From assembly GCA_006226495.1 (NCBI GenBank), contig SBGU01000052.1:62001-126000 (forward strand): a DNA stretch of 64,000 bases, read 5' to 3'. Made by a program: the position numbers and the translations under genes. The first letter of the stretch is position 1. The number at the start of each line of letters is the position of its first letter. Shown in pieces: positions 8,570 to 15,465 of this stretch. The stretch comes from Alphaproteobacteria bacterium (GTDB taxonomy: Bacteria; Pseudomonadota; Alphaproteobacteria; Sphingomonadales; Kordiimonadaceae). Below the pieces are notes generated by a model. That model searched no databases. It was not told the DNA's origin and worked only from the letters and a program-made list of their open reading frames with translations.

Positions 8570-10573
8570 ATGAACGAGCAGCAAAGTATCAATCACCCGG
8601 TCAACCTGCGCCTGCCGGACGGCAGCGTGCGCACGTTTGATGGCCCGGTGACTGGCACTACCCTGGCTGCCGACATCGGCCCCGGCCTCCTCAAAGCCGC
8701 GCTTGCCATGAAAGTGAATGGCGAGCTGATGGACCTGTGCCGTCTGATCGAAAAGGACTCGGATGTTGCGATTGTCACCAAGCGCGACCCCGAAGGCCTG
8801 GAACTGATCCGCCACGACGCCGCCCACATCATGGCCGAAGCCGTGCAGGAACTGTTCCCCGGCACCCAGGTTACCATCGGCCCGGTTATCGAAAACGGGT
8901 TCTTTTATGATTTCGCGCGCGACAAGCCGTTTACGGAAGACGACCTTGAGGTCATTGAAAAGCGCATGGCCGAAATCGTCGCCCGCGACGAGGAAATCAT
9001 CCGCGAAGTGTGGGCCCGCGACGATGCTATCGCCTATTTCAAGAAGATCGGCGAGCACTATAAAGCCGAGCTGATCGAAGCAATCCCGGCCGGCGAAGAA
9101 GTGACCATCTACAAACAGGGCAACTGGCTGGACCTGTGCCGCGGCCCGCACCTGCCGTCGACCGGCAAGCTGGGCGACGCCTTCAAGCTGATGAAGGTGG
9201 CCGGTGCCTATTGGCGCGGCGACAGCAGGAACGCCATGCTGACCCGTATTTACGGCACCGCCTGGAACGACAAAAAGGACCTGAAGGCTTATCTGACGCG
9301 CCTTGAGGAGGCCGCCAAGCGCGACCACCGCAAGCTGGGCCAGGAGATGGATCTGTTCCACCTGCAGCCGGAAGCGCAGGGTTCGGTCTTCTGGCATCCG
9401 AAGGGCTATATCGTCTGGCGCCAACTGGAAACCTATATGCGTCGCCGCCTGGATGCCGCGGGTTATGCCGAGGTCAAGACACCGCAACTGATGGACGTGA
9501 ACCAGTGGGAGCGTTCCGGCCACTGGGGCAAATATAGCGAGAACATGTTCGCGGTCCCCGACGAAGTGCCGCAGGGCGAGGGCAACGGCCCGGTGTTCAA
9601 GGGTGACGGCGCCATGATGGCCCTGAAGCCGATGAACTGCCCGGCGCACATCCTGGTATTCAAACAGGGCACCAAGTCCTACCGCGACCTGCCGATCCGC
9701 ATGGCCGAGTTCGGCTGCTGCCACCGGAACGAACCGCACGGCGCGCTGCATGGCATCATGCGCGTGCGCCAGTTCACCCAGGACGATGCCCACATCTTCT
9801 GCCGTGAAGACCAGTTGATCGATGAAATCGTCCAGTTCTGTGACCTGCTTGACAGCGTCTATAAGGACCTGGGCTTCGACCAGTATCAGATCAAGCTGGC
9901 CCTGCGCCCGGAAAAGCGCTTCGGCACCGATGCGGAATGGGACAGGGCCGAGCAGATTCTGCGGGACGCCGTTGCCAAAGCCGGCCGCGCATCCGAGGAA
10001 TATGGCTGGGAAGAACTTGAAGGCGAAGGCGCCTTTTATGCGCCCAAGCTCGAGTTCCACCTGACCGACGCCATCGGCCGCACGTGGCAGGTTGGCACCA
10101 TCCAGGCGGACACCGTGCTGCCCGAGCGTCTCGATGCCTCCTATGTCGGTGAAGATGGTGCCAAGCACCGCCCGGTCATGCTGCACCGCGCCATCCTGGG
10201 GACGTTCGAGCGTTTCATCGGCATCATGATCGAACATTATGCCGGCAAGCTGCCGCTGTGGCTCGCGCCGACCCAGGCCGTGGTGGCGCCCATCACGTCC
10301 GAGGCCGACGCTTACGCGACCGAAGTGCATGAGGCGCTGAAGGCCGCGGGCATTCGCGTGAACCTTGATCTGAGGAACGAGAAGATCAACTACAAGGTCC
10401 GCGAACACAGCCATGCCAAGGTGCCGCTCATTCTGGTGGTCGGCGCGCGTGAAGCCGAAAGCCGCAAGGTCAGCGTTCGCCGCCTTGGCAGCAACGACCA
10501 GGCGGTCGTGCAGCTTGACGACCTGATCGAAACCCTGAAGGCCGAGGCTGCCATGCCCACGGGCGCGGCCTGA
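8570..10573 (+). CDS. thrS: Threonyl-tRNA synthetase
   Basis: Class II aminoacyl-tRNA synthetase of 667 aa charging tRNA-Thr in the cytoplasm. Domain order is normal: N-terminal TGS domain (LPDGSVRTF), the SAD editing domain ([11 protein letters not shown]), the catalytic core, and the C-terminal anticodon domain (about the last 100 residues). The zinc ligands are visible in MNCPAHI, in TQDDAHIF and in MLHRAILG. The ATG at 8570 follows AGGAAAG; an in-frame extension to 8465 has no ribosome site and codes for unrelated residues. It precedes infC, a common gene order. Confidence 0.98.
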   Translation: MNEQQSINHPVNLRLPDGSVRTFDGPVTGTTLAADIGPGLLKAALAMKVNGELMDLCRLIEKDSDVAIVTKRDPEGLELIRHDAAHIMAEAVQELFPGTQVTIGPVIENGFFYDFARDKPFTEDDLEVIEKRMAEIVARDEEIIREVWARDDAIAYFKKIGEHYKAELIEAIPAGEEVTIYKQGNWLDLCRGPHLPSTGKLGDAFKLMKVAGAYWRGDSRNAMLTRIYGTAWNDKKDLKAYLTRLEEAAKRDHRKLGQEMDLFHLQPEAQGSVFWHPKGYIVWRQLETYMRRRLDAAGYAEVKTPQLMDVNQWERSGHWGKYSENMFAVPDEVPQGEGNGPVFKGDGAMMALKPMNCPAHILVFKQGTKSYRDLPIRMAEFGCCHRNEPHGALHGIMRVRQFTQDDAHIFCREDQLIDEIVQFCDLLDSVYKDLGFDQYQIKLALRPEKRFGTDAEWDRAEQILRDAVAKAGRASEEYGWEELEGEGAFYAPKLEFHLTDAIGRTWQVGTIQADTVLPERLDASYVGEDGAKHRPVMLHRAILGTFERFIGIMIEHYAGKLPLWLAPTQAVVAPITSEADAYATEVHEALKAAGIRVNLDLRNEKINYKVREHSHAKVPLILVVGAREAESRKVSVRRLGSNDQAVVQLDDLIETLKAEAAMPTGAA

Positions 10574-10606
10574 AAACCGGCACGGAAACCCGCTGTTATC
10601 AAGGCT

Positions 10607-10634
10607 TTGCATCTGCCTCGATAACCGTTATAGT
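10607..10634 (+). promoter_or_regulatory. infC promoter
   Basis: TTGCAT at 10607-10612 and TATAGT at 10629-10634 with a 16-nt spacer, in the gap between thrS and infC. This is one of the closest matches to a sigma70 consensus in the window. A 6-bp inverted repeat, GTTATC (10595-10600) and GATAAC (10620-10625), straddles the -35 element. Confidence 0.6.
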
Positions 10635-10645
10635 AGCGCGCGAAA

Positions 10646-10674
10646 GGCGGACCGGCCCCTGTGACTGGTCCGCC
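10646..10674 (+). promoter_or_regulatory. Hairpin in the infC 5' leader
   Basis: Perfect 8-bp stem GGCGGACC/GGTCCGCC with a 13-nt loop, located 12 nt before the AAGGAG ribosome site of infC and just after the predicted transcript start. It could tune infC mRNA stability or translation. Confidence 0.45.
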
Positions 10675-10693
10675 CGCAACTTTCAAAAGGAGA

Positions 10694-11236
10694 ATGAACA
10701 TACGTAAAGGGCAATTTGCCGGCCCGCCCAAACAGGAAGGGCCGCGCGTTAACGATCAAATCCGGGTCAAAGAAGTTCGACTGATCGGAGCAGAAGGTGA
10801 AAACCACGGGGTGGTCACGATTCATCAGGCGCTGAATATCGCTGCCGATGCGGGCCTCGACCTCGTCGAGATTTCGCCGAATGCTGAGCCACCCGTATGT
10901 AAGGTTCTCGATTACGGCAAGTTCAAATACGAACAACAGAAAAAAGCCAACCTGGCGCGCAAGAACCAGAAGACCCAGGAGGTCAAGGAAATCAAGATGC
11001 GCCCGGGTATCGATACCCACGACTATAATACCAAGATGAAGAAGATCCGCGAATTCATCGAGGACGGCGACAAGGTAAAGGTCACCATCCGGTTCCGGGG
11101 CCGCGAAATGGCCCACCAGGACCTGGGCATGGAAGTCCTGAACCGCGTGACCGCCGAAATGGAAGAATCCGCCAAGATCGAAGCGCGCCCGAAACTGGAA
11201 GGCCGCCAGATGATCATGGTCATCGCGCCCAAGTAA
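10694..11236 (+). CDS. infC: Translation initiation factor IF-3
   Basis: IF-3 binds the 30S subunit, blocks premature 50S joining and checks the start codon. The product (about 180 aa) has the N-terminal domain ([13 protein letters not shown]), the lysine-rich linker ([11 protein letters not shown]) and the C-terminal domain with [11 protein letters not shown]. Start choice is unusual: the ATG at 10694 is only 1 nt from the AAGGAG site at 10687-10692, while the in-frame ATA at 10700 is 7 nt away, the normal distance. IF-3 genes are known for rare start codons that allow self-repression, so ATA at 10700 may be the true start. An intrinsic terminator follows. Confidence 0.97.
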   Translation: MNIRKGQFAGPPKQEGPRVNDQIRVKEVRLIGAEGENHGVVTIHQALNIAADAGLDLVEISPNAEPPVCKVLDYGKFKYEQQKKANLARKNQKTQEVKEIKMRPGIDTHDYNTKMKKIREFIEDGDKVKVTIRFRGREMAHQDLGMEVLNRVTAEMEESAKIEARPKLEGRQMIMVIAPK

Positions 11237-11260
11237 GGCTGCGCGATATCTGAACAATGG

Positions 11261-11290
11261 AAAAACCGGTCTTTTCAGGCCGGTTTTTTT
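11261..11290 (+). terminator. Intrinsic terminator of infC
   Basis: Stem AAAAACCGG/CCGGTTTTT with a short loop, followed directly by a T-tract, 24 nt after the infC stop. Clear Rho-independent terminator. Confidence 0.85.
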
Positions 11291-11326
11291 GTTTGTACGA
11301 CGCCAGCGCAGGCCCACGCGGCATCC

Positions 11327-11509
11327 TGCCCTTCGACAGGCTCAGGGCGAACGGTGGGGAGGCTTGGCCGGAAACATCACTATGAACTTGGCCAGAATTT
11401 CGCCAGGAACAGCTTGGAATAGTGCCATCGGGAGCAAGGTGCCCCCTTATCTGAACACCGATGCTGCAGCTTCCCACACCGCCGTTCGCCCTGAGCCTGT
11501 CGAAGGGCA
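11327..11509. repeat. REPIN-like inverted repeat element
   Basis: Two perfect 28-nt arms, 11327-11354 and 11482-11509, face each other across 127 nt. Each arm contains CCTTCGACAGGCTCAGGG, a sequence I remember as a dispersed palindromic repeat in sphingomonad-like and other alphaproteobacterial genomes. Just inside the arms the symmetry continues imperfectly (GGTGGGGAGGCTTG against GGTGTGGGAAGCTG when reversed). Two such palindromes in opposite orientation form a REPIN, a non-autonomous element normally moved by a RAYT transposase elsewhere in the genome. No ORF is needed to explain it. It sits in a roughly 400-nt gap with no gene, after the infC terminator. Confidence 0.7.
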
Positions 11510-11555
11510 AGACATGGGGCTCTTTTTTCGGTCCCTTCAGGACAGCCCACCCCAT

Positions 11556-11581
11556 GAATATGCATATTCCGGCATATTCAT
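11556..11581. promoter_or_regulatory. Operator-like cluster of GCATATTC half-sites
   Basis: A perfect 14-bp palindrome GAATATGCATATTC (11556-11569) is followed by a further direct copy of GCATATTC at 11572-11579. The two direct copies start 10 nt apart, one helical turn. A larger inverted repeat, ATGAATATGC/GCATATTCAT, spans 11554-11581. It lies 117 nt before the XRE regulator gene, a typical place for an autoregulatory operator. Confidence 0.5.
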
Positions 11582-11697
11582 CTGGCATTCCCGCCATGAC
11601 TTCAAAAGAATTTCCCGTGTTTTCAACGGCCTGATGCCGTACCCTTGGGCCGACCCCTCGGACATGGCGGACATCTGGCACCAGACGGAGACCAACA

Positions 11698-12399
11698 ATG
11701 AAGTTTGGCGACTATATACGACAGAAACGCGAAAAAAATGGCTGGACCCAGCCCGAGGCCGCAGCGAGGGCCAATATCGAACAATCCTACCTCTCGAAGC
11801 TCGAGACCGGGAAAAGCTATCCGTCCGAGGATATTTTCGGGCGCCTGATCCAGATTTACGACATCGACATGGACGACCTGTGCCGCACGGTCACGCCGGG
11901 CGAGCTGGATACACTGCGCGAAATCCGGCAGGTGCGCGATATCCTGCTTTTGCGCCAGCGCAACGAAAAGCGTTTCATGCGTGGCTGGCTGCTGGCGGGC
12001 CTGGTGATGGTGATGCTGGGCGGCGGCATGCTGGGCATCGCCGCGTCGGTGCAGGACCCTGGCCGAAATCTCTATACCTACCGTTCCGAGGGCGTGATCC
12101 GCGAAGGCGAACCCCTGCATGTGTTCGATTTCATGGCCGCCGGCGTGCCGATGGGTGACGACGAAAGCCGGTCGACCGCCGAAACCCTGGCCAGCCGGCT
12201 CGATTACAAATTCATCGAAACGGTGACCAACCGCGGCGACAGTTTTGTCGAACGCGAGCAGGACGGCATCCGCGTGTTCCAGCTCGTGGGTCGCGAACAG
12301 CGCCCGGACGGCATGGCCATCAGCCTGCATTATGGCATGGGCGTGATGTTCCTGATCGGCGGCATCGCCTGCTTCTATATCGCCCGCCGCTGGCGGTAG
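11698..12399 (+). CDS. Membrane-anchored XRE/Cro-family regulator
   Basis: A 233-aa protein with an N-terminal helix-turn-helix of the XRE type (residues 5-60; TQPEAAARANIEQSYLSKLE is the core), a linker (65-92), a transmembrane helix (about 94-117), a 95-residue domain that should face the periplasm, and a second transmembrane helix at the very C-terminus (about 212-229, ending ARRWR). The layout suggests a regulator that senses an envelope signal and binds DNA from the membrane. No family name is clear for the sensor part. The ATG at 11698 follows AGACGGAGA-type sequence. The GCATATTC sites upstream are the obvious candidate target. Confidence 0.82.
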   Translation: MKFGDYIRQKREKNGWTQPEAAARANIEQSYLSKLETGKSYPSEDIFGRLIQIYDIDMDDLCRTVTPGELDTLREIRQVRDILLLRQRNEKRFMRGWLLAGLVMVMLGGGMLGIAASVQDPGRNLYTYRSEGVIREGEPLHVFDFMAAGVPMGDDESRSTAETLASRLDYKFIETVTNRGDSFVEREQDGIRVFQLVGREQRPDGMAISLHYGMGVMFLIGGIACFYIARRWR

Positions 12400-12407
12400 G
12401 GACAGGC

Positions 12408-12443
12408 GTCGCGGTCGCTTGCGGAAGGTCCGGCGACCGCGAC
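12408..12443. repeat. Perfect 11-bp inverted repeat after the XRE gene
   Basis: GTCGCGGTCGC (12408-12418) and GCGACCGCGAC (12433-12443) form an 11-bp stem with a 14-nt loop. No T-tract follows, so it may be a factor-dependent terminator, an mRNA-stabilising hairpin or a site for the LysR protein encoded next. Confidence 0.45.
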
Positions 12444-12534
12444 TGCGCCCCGACGGCGTTGAATGAGACGCGACAGCGGATGGCTTGGCTGCTAATGTTG
12501 ATGCAATAAGGGCAACACGAAACATGGGACCATC

Positions 12535-13440
12535 ATGGACCTTCAGGCCATCAAGACCTTCTGCCGCGCCATTGAAACCGGCAACCTGACCGCCGCCGCG
12601 CGCGGCCTGCATATCACCAAATCCGTTGCCAGCCGCCGCATCCAGGCGCTGGAGGACGAACTGGGCGCGCGGCTTCTGGCCCGCAATACCAAGGGTGTGA
12701 CCGCGACCGACGCCGGCGCCGCCTTTTATGAACGCTGTCTGCGCATCCTGGATGACCTTGAGGACGCACGCCAGTCGGTCAAATGCGCGAGCGATAACCT
12801 TGTGGGCACGCTCCGCTTCACCGCACCGCGCAGCTTTACCGACAAGCGACTGGGCAGGCCGTTGACCGAATTCATGAAACGCCACCCCGACCTGGCGATG
12901 GACATGAACCTGACCGACGAAAAGGTCGATATCATCGGGGGCGGCTATGACCTTGGCCTCAGGATCACCAGCCAACTGGACGACACCAGCCTGATCGCCC
13001 GCAAGGTGACCAGTATCCACAGCCACCTGATCGCAAGCCCCCAGTATCTGGCAGAACGCGGCACACCTCGGGCGCCCGAGGACCTGAAGGGCCACAGTTG
13101 TATCCTCTATTCCAACCTGCCATCCAACAACCAGTGGCGCTTCCTCATGGGCGGCGAAACCGTGTCGGTGCGCGTGGACGGTGCCATCAGCACCAATTCG
13201 GGCGACATGCAACTGGATGCCGCACGCGCCGGGCTCGGCATTGCTGCGCTGCCGCGCTTTTACCTGCATGAAGCCGTGCAGAAGGGCGAAGTAGTGACAG
13301 TGTTGGAGGATTTCAGCCGTGCCGACGTGCATCTTTATGCGCTGTATCCGGAAAAGCGCCTGTTGCCGCTGAAGGTGCGGGCCTTTGTCGATTTTCTCGT
13401 CGAATGGTTCCAGATACCGGGCAATTCCGACTGCCTGTAA
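12535..13440 (+). CDS. LysR family transcriptional regulator
   Basis: A 301-aa LysR regulator. The N-terminal winged helix-turn-helix (residues 1-60) reads MDLQAIKTFCRAIE, followed by SVASRRIQALEDELGARLL, typical of the family; the rest is the periplasmic-binding-like effector domain (about 90-290). It resembles the DmlR/CrgA subgroup. It is followed in the same direction by glutathionyl-hydroquinone reductase and pirin genes. LysR proteins of this kind often control nearby redox or quinone enzymes, but usually divergent ones, so this target is an inference. Confidence 0.93.
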   Translation: MDLQAIKTFCRAIETGNLTAAARGLHITKSVASRRIQALEDELGARLLARNTKGVTATDAGAAFYERCLRILDDLEDARQSVKCASDNLVGTLRFTAPRSFTDKRLGRPLTEFMKRHPDLAMDMNLTDEKVDIIGGGYDLGLRITSQLDDTSLIARKVTSIHSHLIASPQYLAERGTPRAPEDLKGHSCILYSNLPSNNQWRFLMGGETVSVRVDGAISTNSGDMQLDAARAGLGIAALPRFYLHEAVQKGEVVTVLEDFSRADVHLYALYPEKRLLPLKVRAFVDFLVEWFQIPGNSDCL

Positions 13441-13547
13441 CGTCCGCGTTCGCCATTTTGCAACACCGGCTTGTGGACAAGCGCCCTACAAGCGCCCTGA
13501 AAATCTGCCATCTTTAGCCTGACGACAGCAGGAAAGGAGGCTGAAAA

Positions 13548-14543
13548 ATGGGCCGCATGGTAGACGGAAAATGGCACGACGAATGGTATGACACCAAAAC
13601 AACCGGGGGCCGTTTCAAGCGCGAAAGCAGCGGGTTCCGGCACTGGATCACCCCTGACGGCAGCGCAGGTCCCACCGGTGACGCCGGTTTCAGGGCCGAG
13701 CCGGGACGTTATCACCTTTATGTATCCTATGCCTGCCCCTGGGCGCACCGCACCCTTATCGTGCGGGCCCTGAAGGGCCTTGAAGATATGATCGATGTAT
13801 CTGTCGTCGGCATGCAGATGCTGGAAAACGGCTGGACCTTCGACACCGAAGATGGCAGCAGCGGCGATGCACTGTTTGGCAGCCGGTACCTGCACGAAAT
13901 TTATGCCCGCGCCGACGCCGGCTATACCGGTCGTGTGACCGTGCCGGTTTTGTGGGACAAAAAGACCGGCACCATCGTGAATAATGAAAGTGCCGATATC
14001 ATCCGCATGCTGAACGGCGCCTTCGACCATCTGGGCGCCAGACCCGGCGACTATTGGCCCGAAGAACGGCGCGACGAGATCGAGGCCTTCAACAGCCGCG
14101 TCTATGACACGGTCAACAACGGGGTCTACAAGGCCGGCTTTGCCACCACCCAGGCTGCTTACGAGGAAGCCCTTGGCCCGCTGTTCCAGTCACTGGACTG
14201 GCTGGAAGCGCACCTGAGCGACAACCGCTACCTTCTGGGCGGGCGGCTGAGCGAGGCGGATATCCGCCTGTTCACCACCCTGGTGCGCTTTGACGCGGTG
14301 TATGTCGGGCATTTCAAATGCAACATCCGGCGCCTGGCGGACTATCCCGAACTGTCGGCCTATGTGCGGGACATCTATACCCTGCCCGGTGTCGCCGGCA
14401 CCGTGCATATGGATCATATCAAGAGCCATTATTACAAAAGCCACAAGACCATCAACCCGACTGGCATTGTGCCCCAGGGGCCGGTCCTGGATTTCAGCGC
14501 ACCCCATGGCCGCGACTGGCTGGATACGGAGGACGAAGAATGA
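13548..14543 (+). CDS. Glutathionyl-hydroquinone reductase (YqjG/ECM4 family)
   Basis: A Xi-class glutathione transferase of 331 aa that reduces glutathionyl-hydroquinones to free hydroquinones using a second GSH. The diagnostic CPWAHR motif has the catalytic Cys63 in an N-terminal thioredoxin fold; the C-terminal part is the all-alpha GST domain (LSEADIRLFTTLVRFD). The ATG at 13548 follows AGGAAAGGAGG, one of the strongest ribosome sites here. The stop overlaps the pirin start (ATGA), so the two genes are translationally coupled. Confidence 0.95.
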   Translation: MGRMVDGKWHDEWYDTKTTGGRFKRESSGFRHWITPDGSAGPTGDAGFRAEPGRYHLYVSYACPWAHRTLIVRALKGLEDMIDVSVVGMQMLENGWTFDTEDGSSGDALFGSRYLHEIYARADAGYTGRVTVPVLWDKKTGTIVNNESADIIRMLNGAFDHLGARPGDYWPEERRDEIEAFNSRVYDTVNNGVYKAGFATTQAAYEEALGPLFQSLDWLEAHLSDNRYLLGGRLSEADIRLFTTLVRFDAVYVGHFKCNIRRLADYPELSAYVRDIYTLPGVAGTVHMDHIKSHYYKSHKTINPTGIVPQGPVLDFSAPHGRDWLDTEDEE

Positions 14544-15373
14544 GCAACCGCACAATCGGCCGGCTGGTGCCGGCGGTAACCACCCCGGAAGGTGACGGCG
14601 TGACCGTGCACCGCACCATCGGCATCCGCGCCATATCCGAGCTGGACCCGTTCCTGCTCTTGGATGAAATGGACATGCCTGCCGGTGCCAAGGGCCCATT
14701 TGGCTTCCCGCAACACCCGCACCGGGGGTTCGAGACCGTCACCTACATGCTGTCGGGGCGCATGGCGCACAGTGACACGGTTGGCAACAAGGGTGAGATC
14801 GGGCCCCTGGACGCCCAGTGGATGACCGCCGGGCGCGGCATTATCCATTCCGAAATGCCCACAAGCAAAGGCGAGGCTATTCGCGGTTTCCAGCTTTGGG
14901 TGAACCTGCCGCGCGCCAGGAAAATGATCCCGCCCCGGTACCAGGACGTGATGGCCAACACGATCCCGAGTGTGGAAGGTGAAGGCTTCTCGGCGCGCCT
15001 GGTCGCCGGCAGCCTGTTGGGCCAGGAAGGCCCGGTGAAGGATATCGCGGTCAAACCCCTGTTCGCGGACGTGACACTTGCGGGCGGCGTGGCCCATATC
15101 CCGGTGCCCACGGGCCATACGGTGTTCCTGTACGGCATCGAAGGCAGCATTTCGGTCGCGGGCCAGAAAGTGGCGCCCCGCACCCTGATCGTGCTGACCG
15201 ACGGTGACCGCGTGGCGATCGAAGGTGACGCCGGCACCCGCTTGCTTCTGGTGGCCGGGGCACCGATCGGAGAACCCGTGGCACGGTATGGCCCGTTTGT
15301 GATGACCACGCGCGACGAGATTATCGCCACCATCGAGGACTGGAATGCAGGCCGTTTCCTGCATGCCGGCTGA
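14540..15373 (+). CDS. Pirin family protein
   Basis: A 277-aa bicupin. The metal site of pirins is visible as HPHRGFETVTYM (His59, His61) and IIHSEMP (His103, Glu105). Bacterial pirins include quercetinase-like dioxygenases and redox-linked regulators; the substrate cannot be inferred. Coupling to glutathionyl-hydroquinone reductase by an ATGA overlap at 14540-14543 suggests a shared role in quinone or aromatic detoxification. The reading frame is open further upstream, but that part lies inside the preceding gene. Confidence 0.93.
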   Translation: MSNRTIGRLVPAVTTPEGDGVTVHRTIGIRAISELDPFLLLDEMDMPAGAKGPFGFPQHPHRGFETVTYMLSGRMAHSDTVGNKGEIGPLDAQWMTAGRGIIHSEMPTSKGEAIRGFQLWVNLPRARKMIPPRYQDVMANTIPSVEGEGFSARLVAGSLLGQEGPVKDIAVKPLFADVTLAGGVAHIPVPTGHTVFLYGIEGSISVAGQKVAPRTLIVLTDGDRVAIEGDAGTRLLLVAGAPIGEPVARYGPFVMTTRDEIIATIEDWNAGRFLHAG

Positions 15374-15429
15374 TACGGATTTCCCGAGGTTCCGGGCCAT
15401 CCTCGCTTGGCCTGGGCTTCCAAACTGCA

Positions 15430-15465
15430 AAGGGGCCGCCCCATGGGCAGCCCCTTCTTTTTTCC
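15430..15465. terminator. Bidirectional intrinsic terminator
   Basis: Stem AAGGGGC-c-GCCC / GGGC-a-GCCCCTT at 15430-15456 with a 3-nt loop, followed by CTTTTTTTCC. It lies between the convergent pirin and acyltransferase genes; on the minus strand the stem is followed by TTGCAG, so it is stronger in the plus direction. Confidence 0.85.

Noticed and set aside
8546-10612. 688-codon open frame antisense to thrS
   Set aside because: Shadow frame; thrS is unambiguous.
11291-11697. Insertion sequence or miniature transposon with a coding gene
   Set aside because: Only an inverted repeat is present; no transposase frame and no clear target-site duplication next to the arms.
11289-12158. 289-codon open frame running through the REPIN-like repeat into the XRE gene
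   Set aside because: Covers non-coding repeat DNA and then the XRE gene out of frame; no start site or motif.
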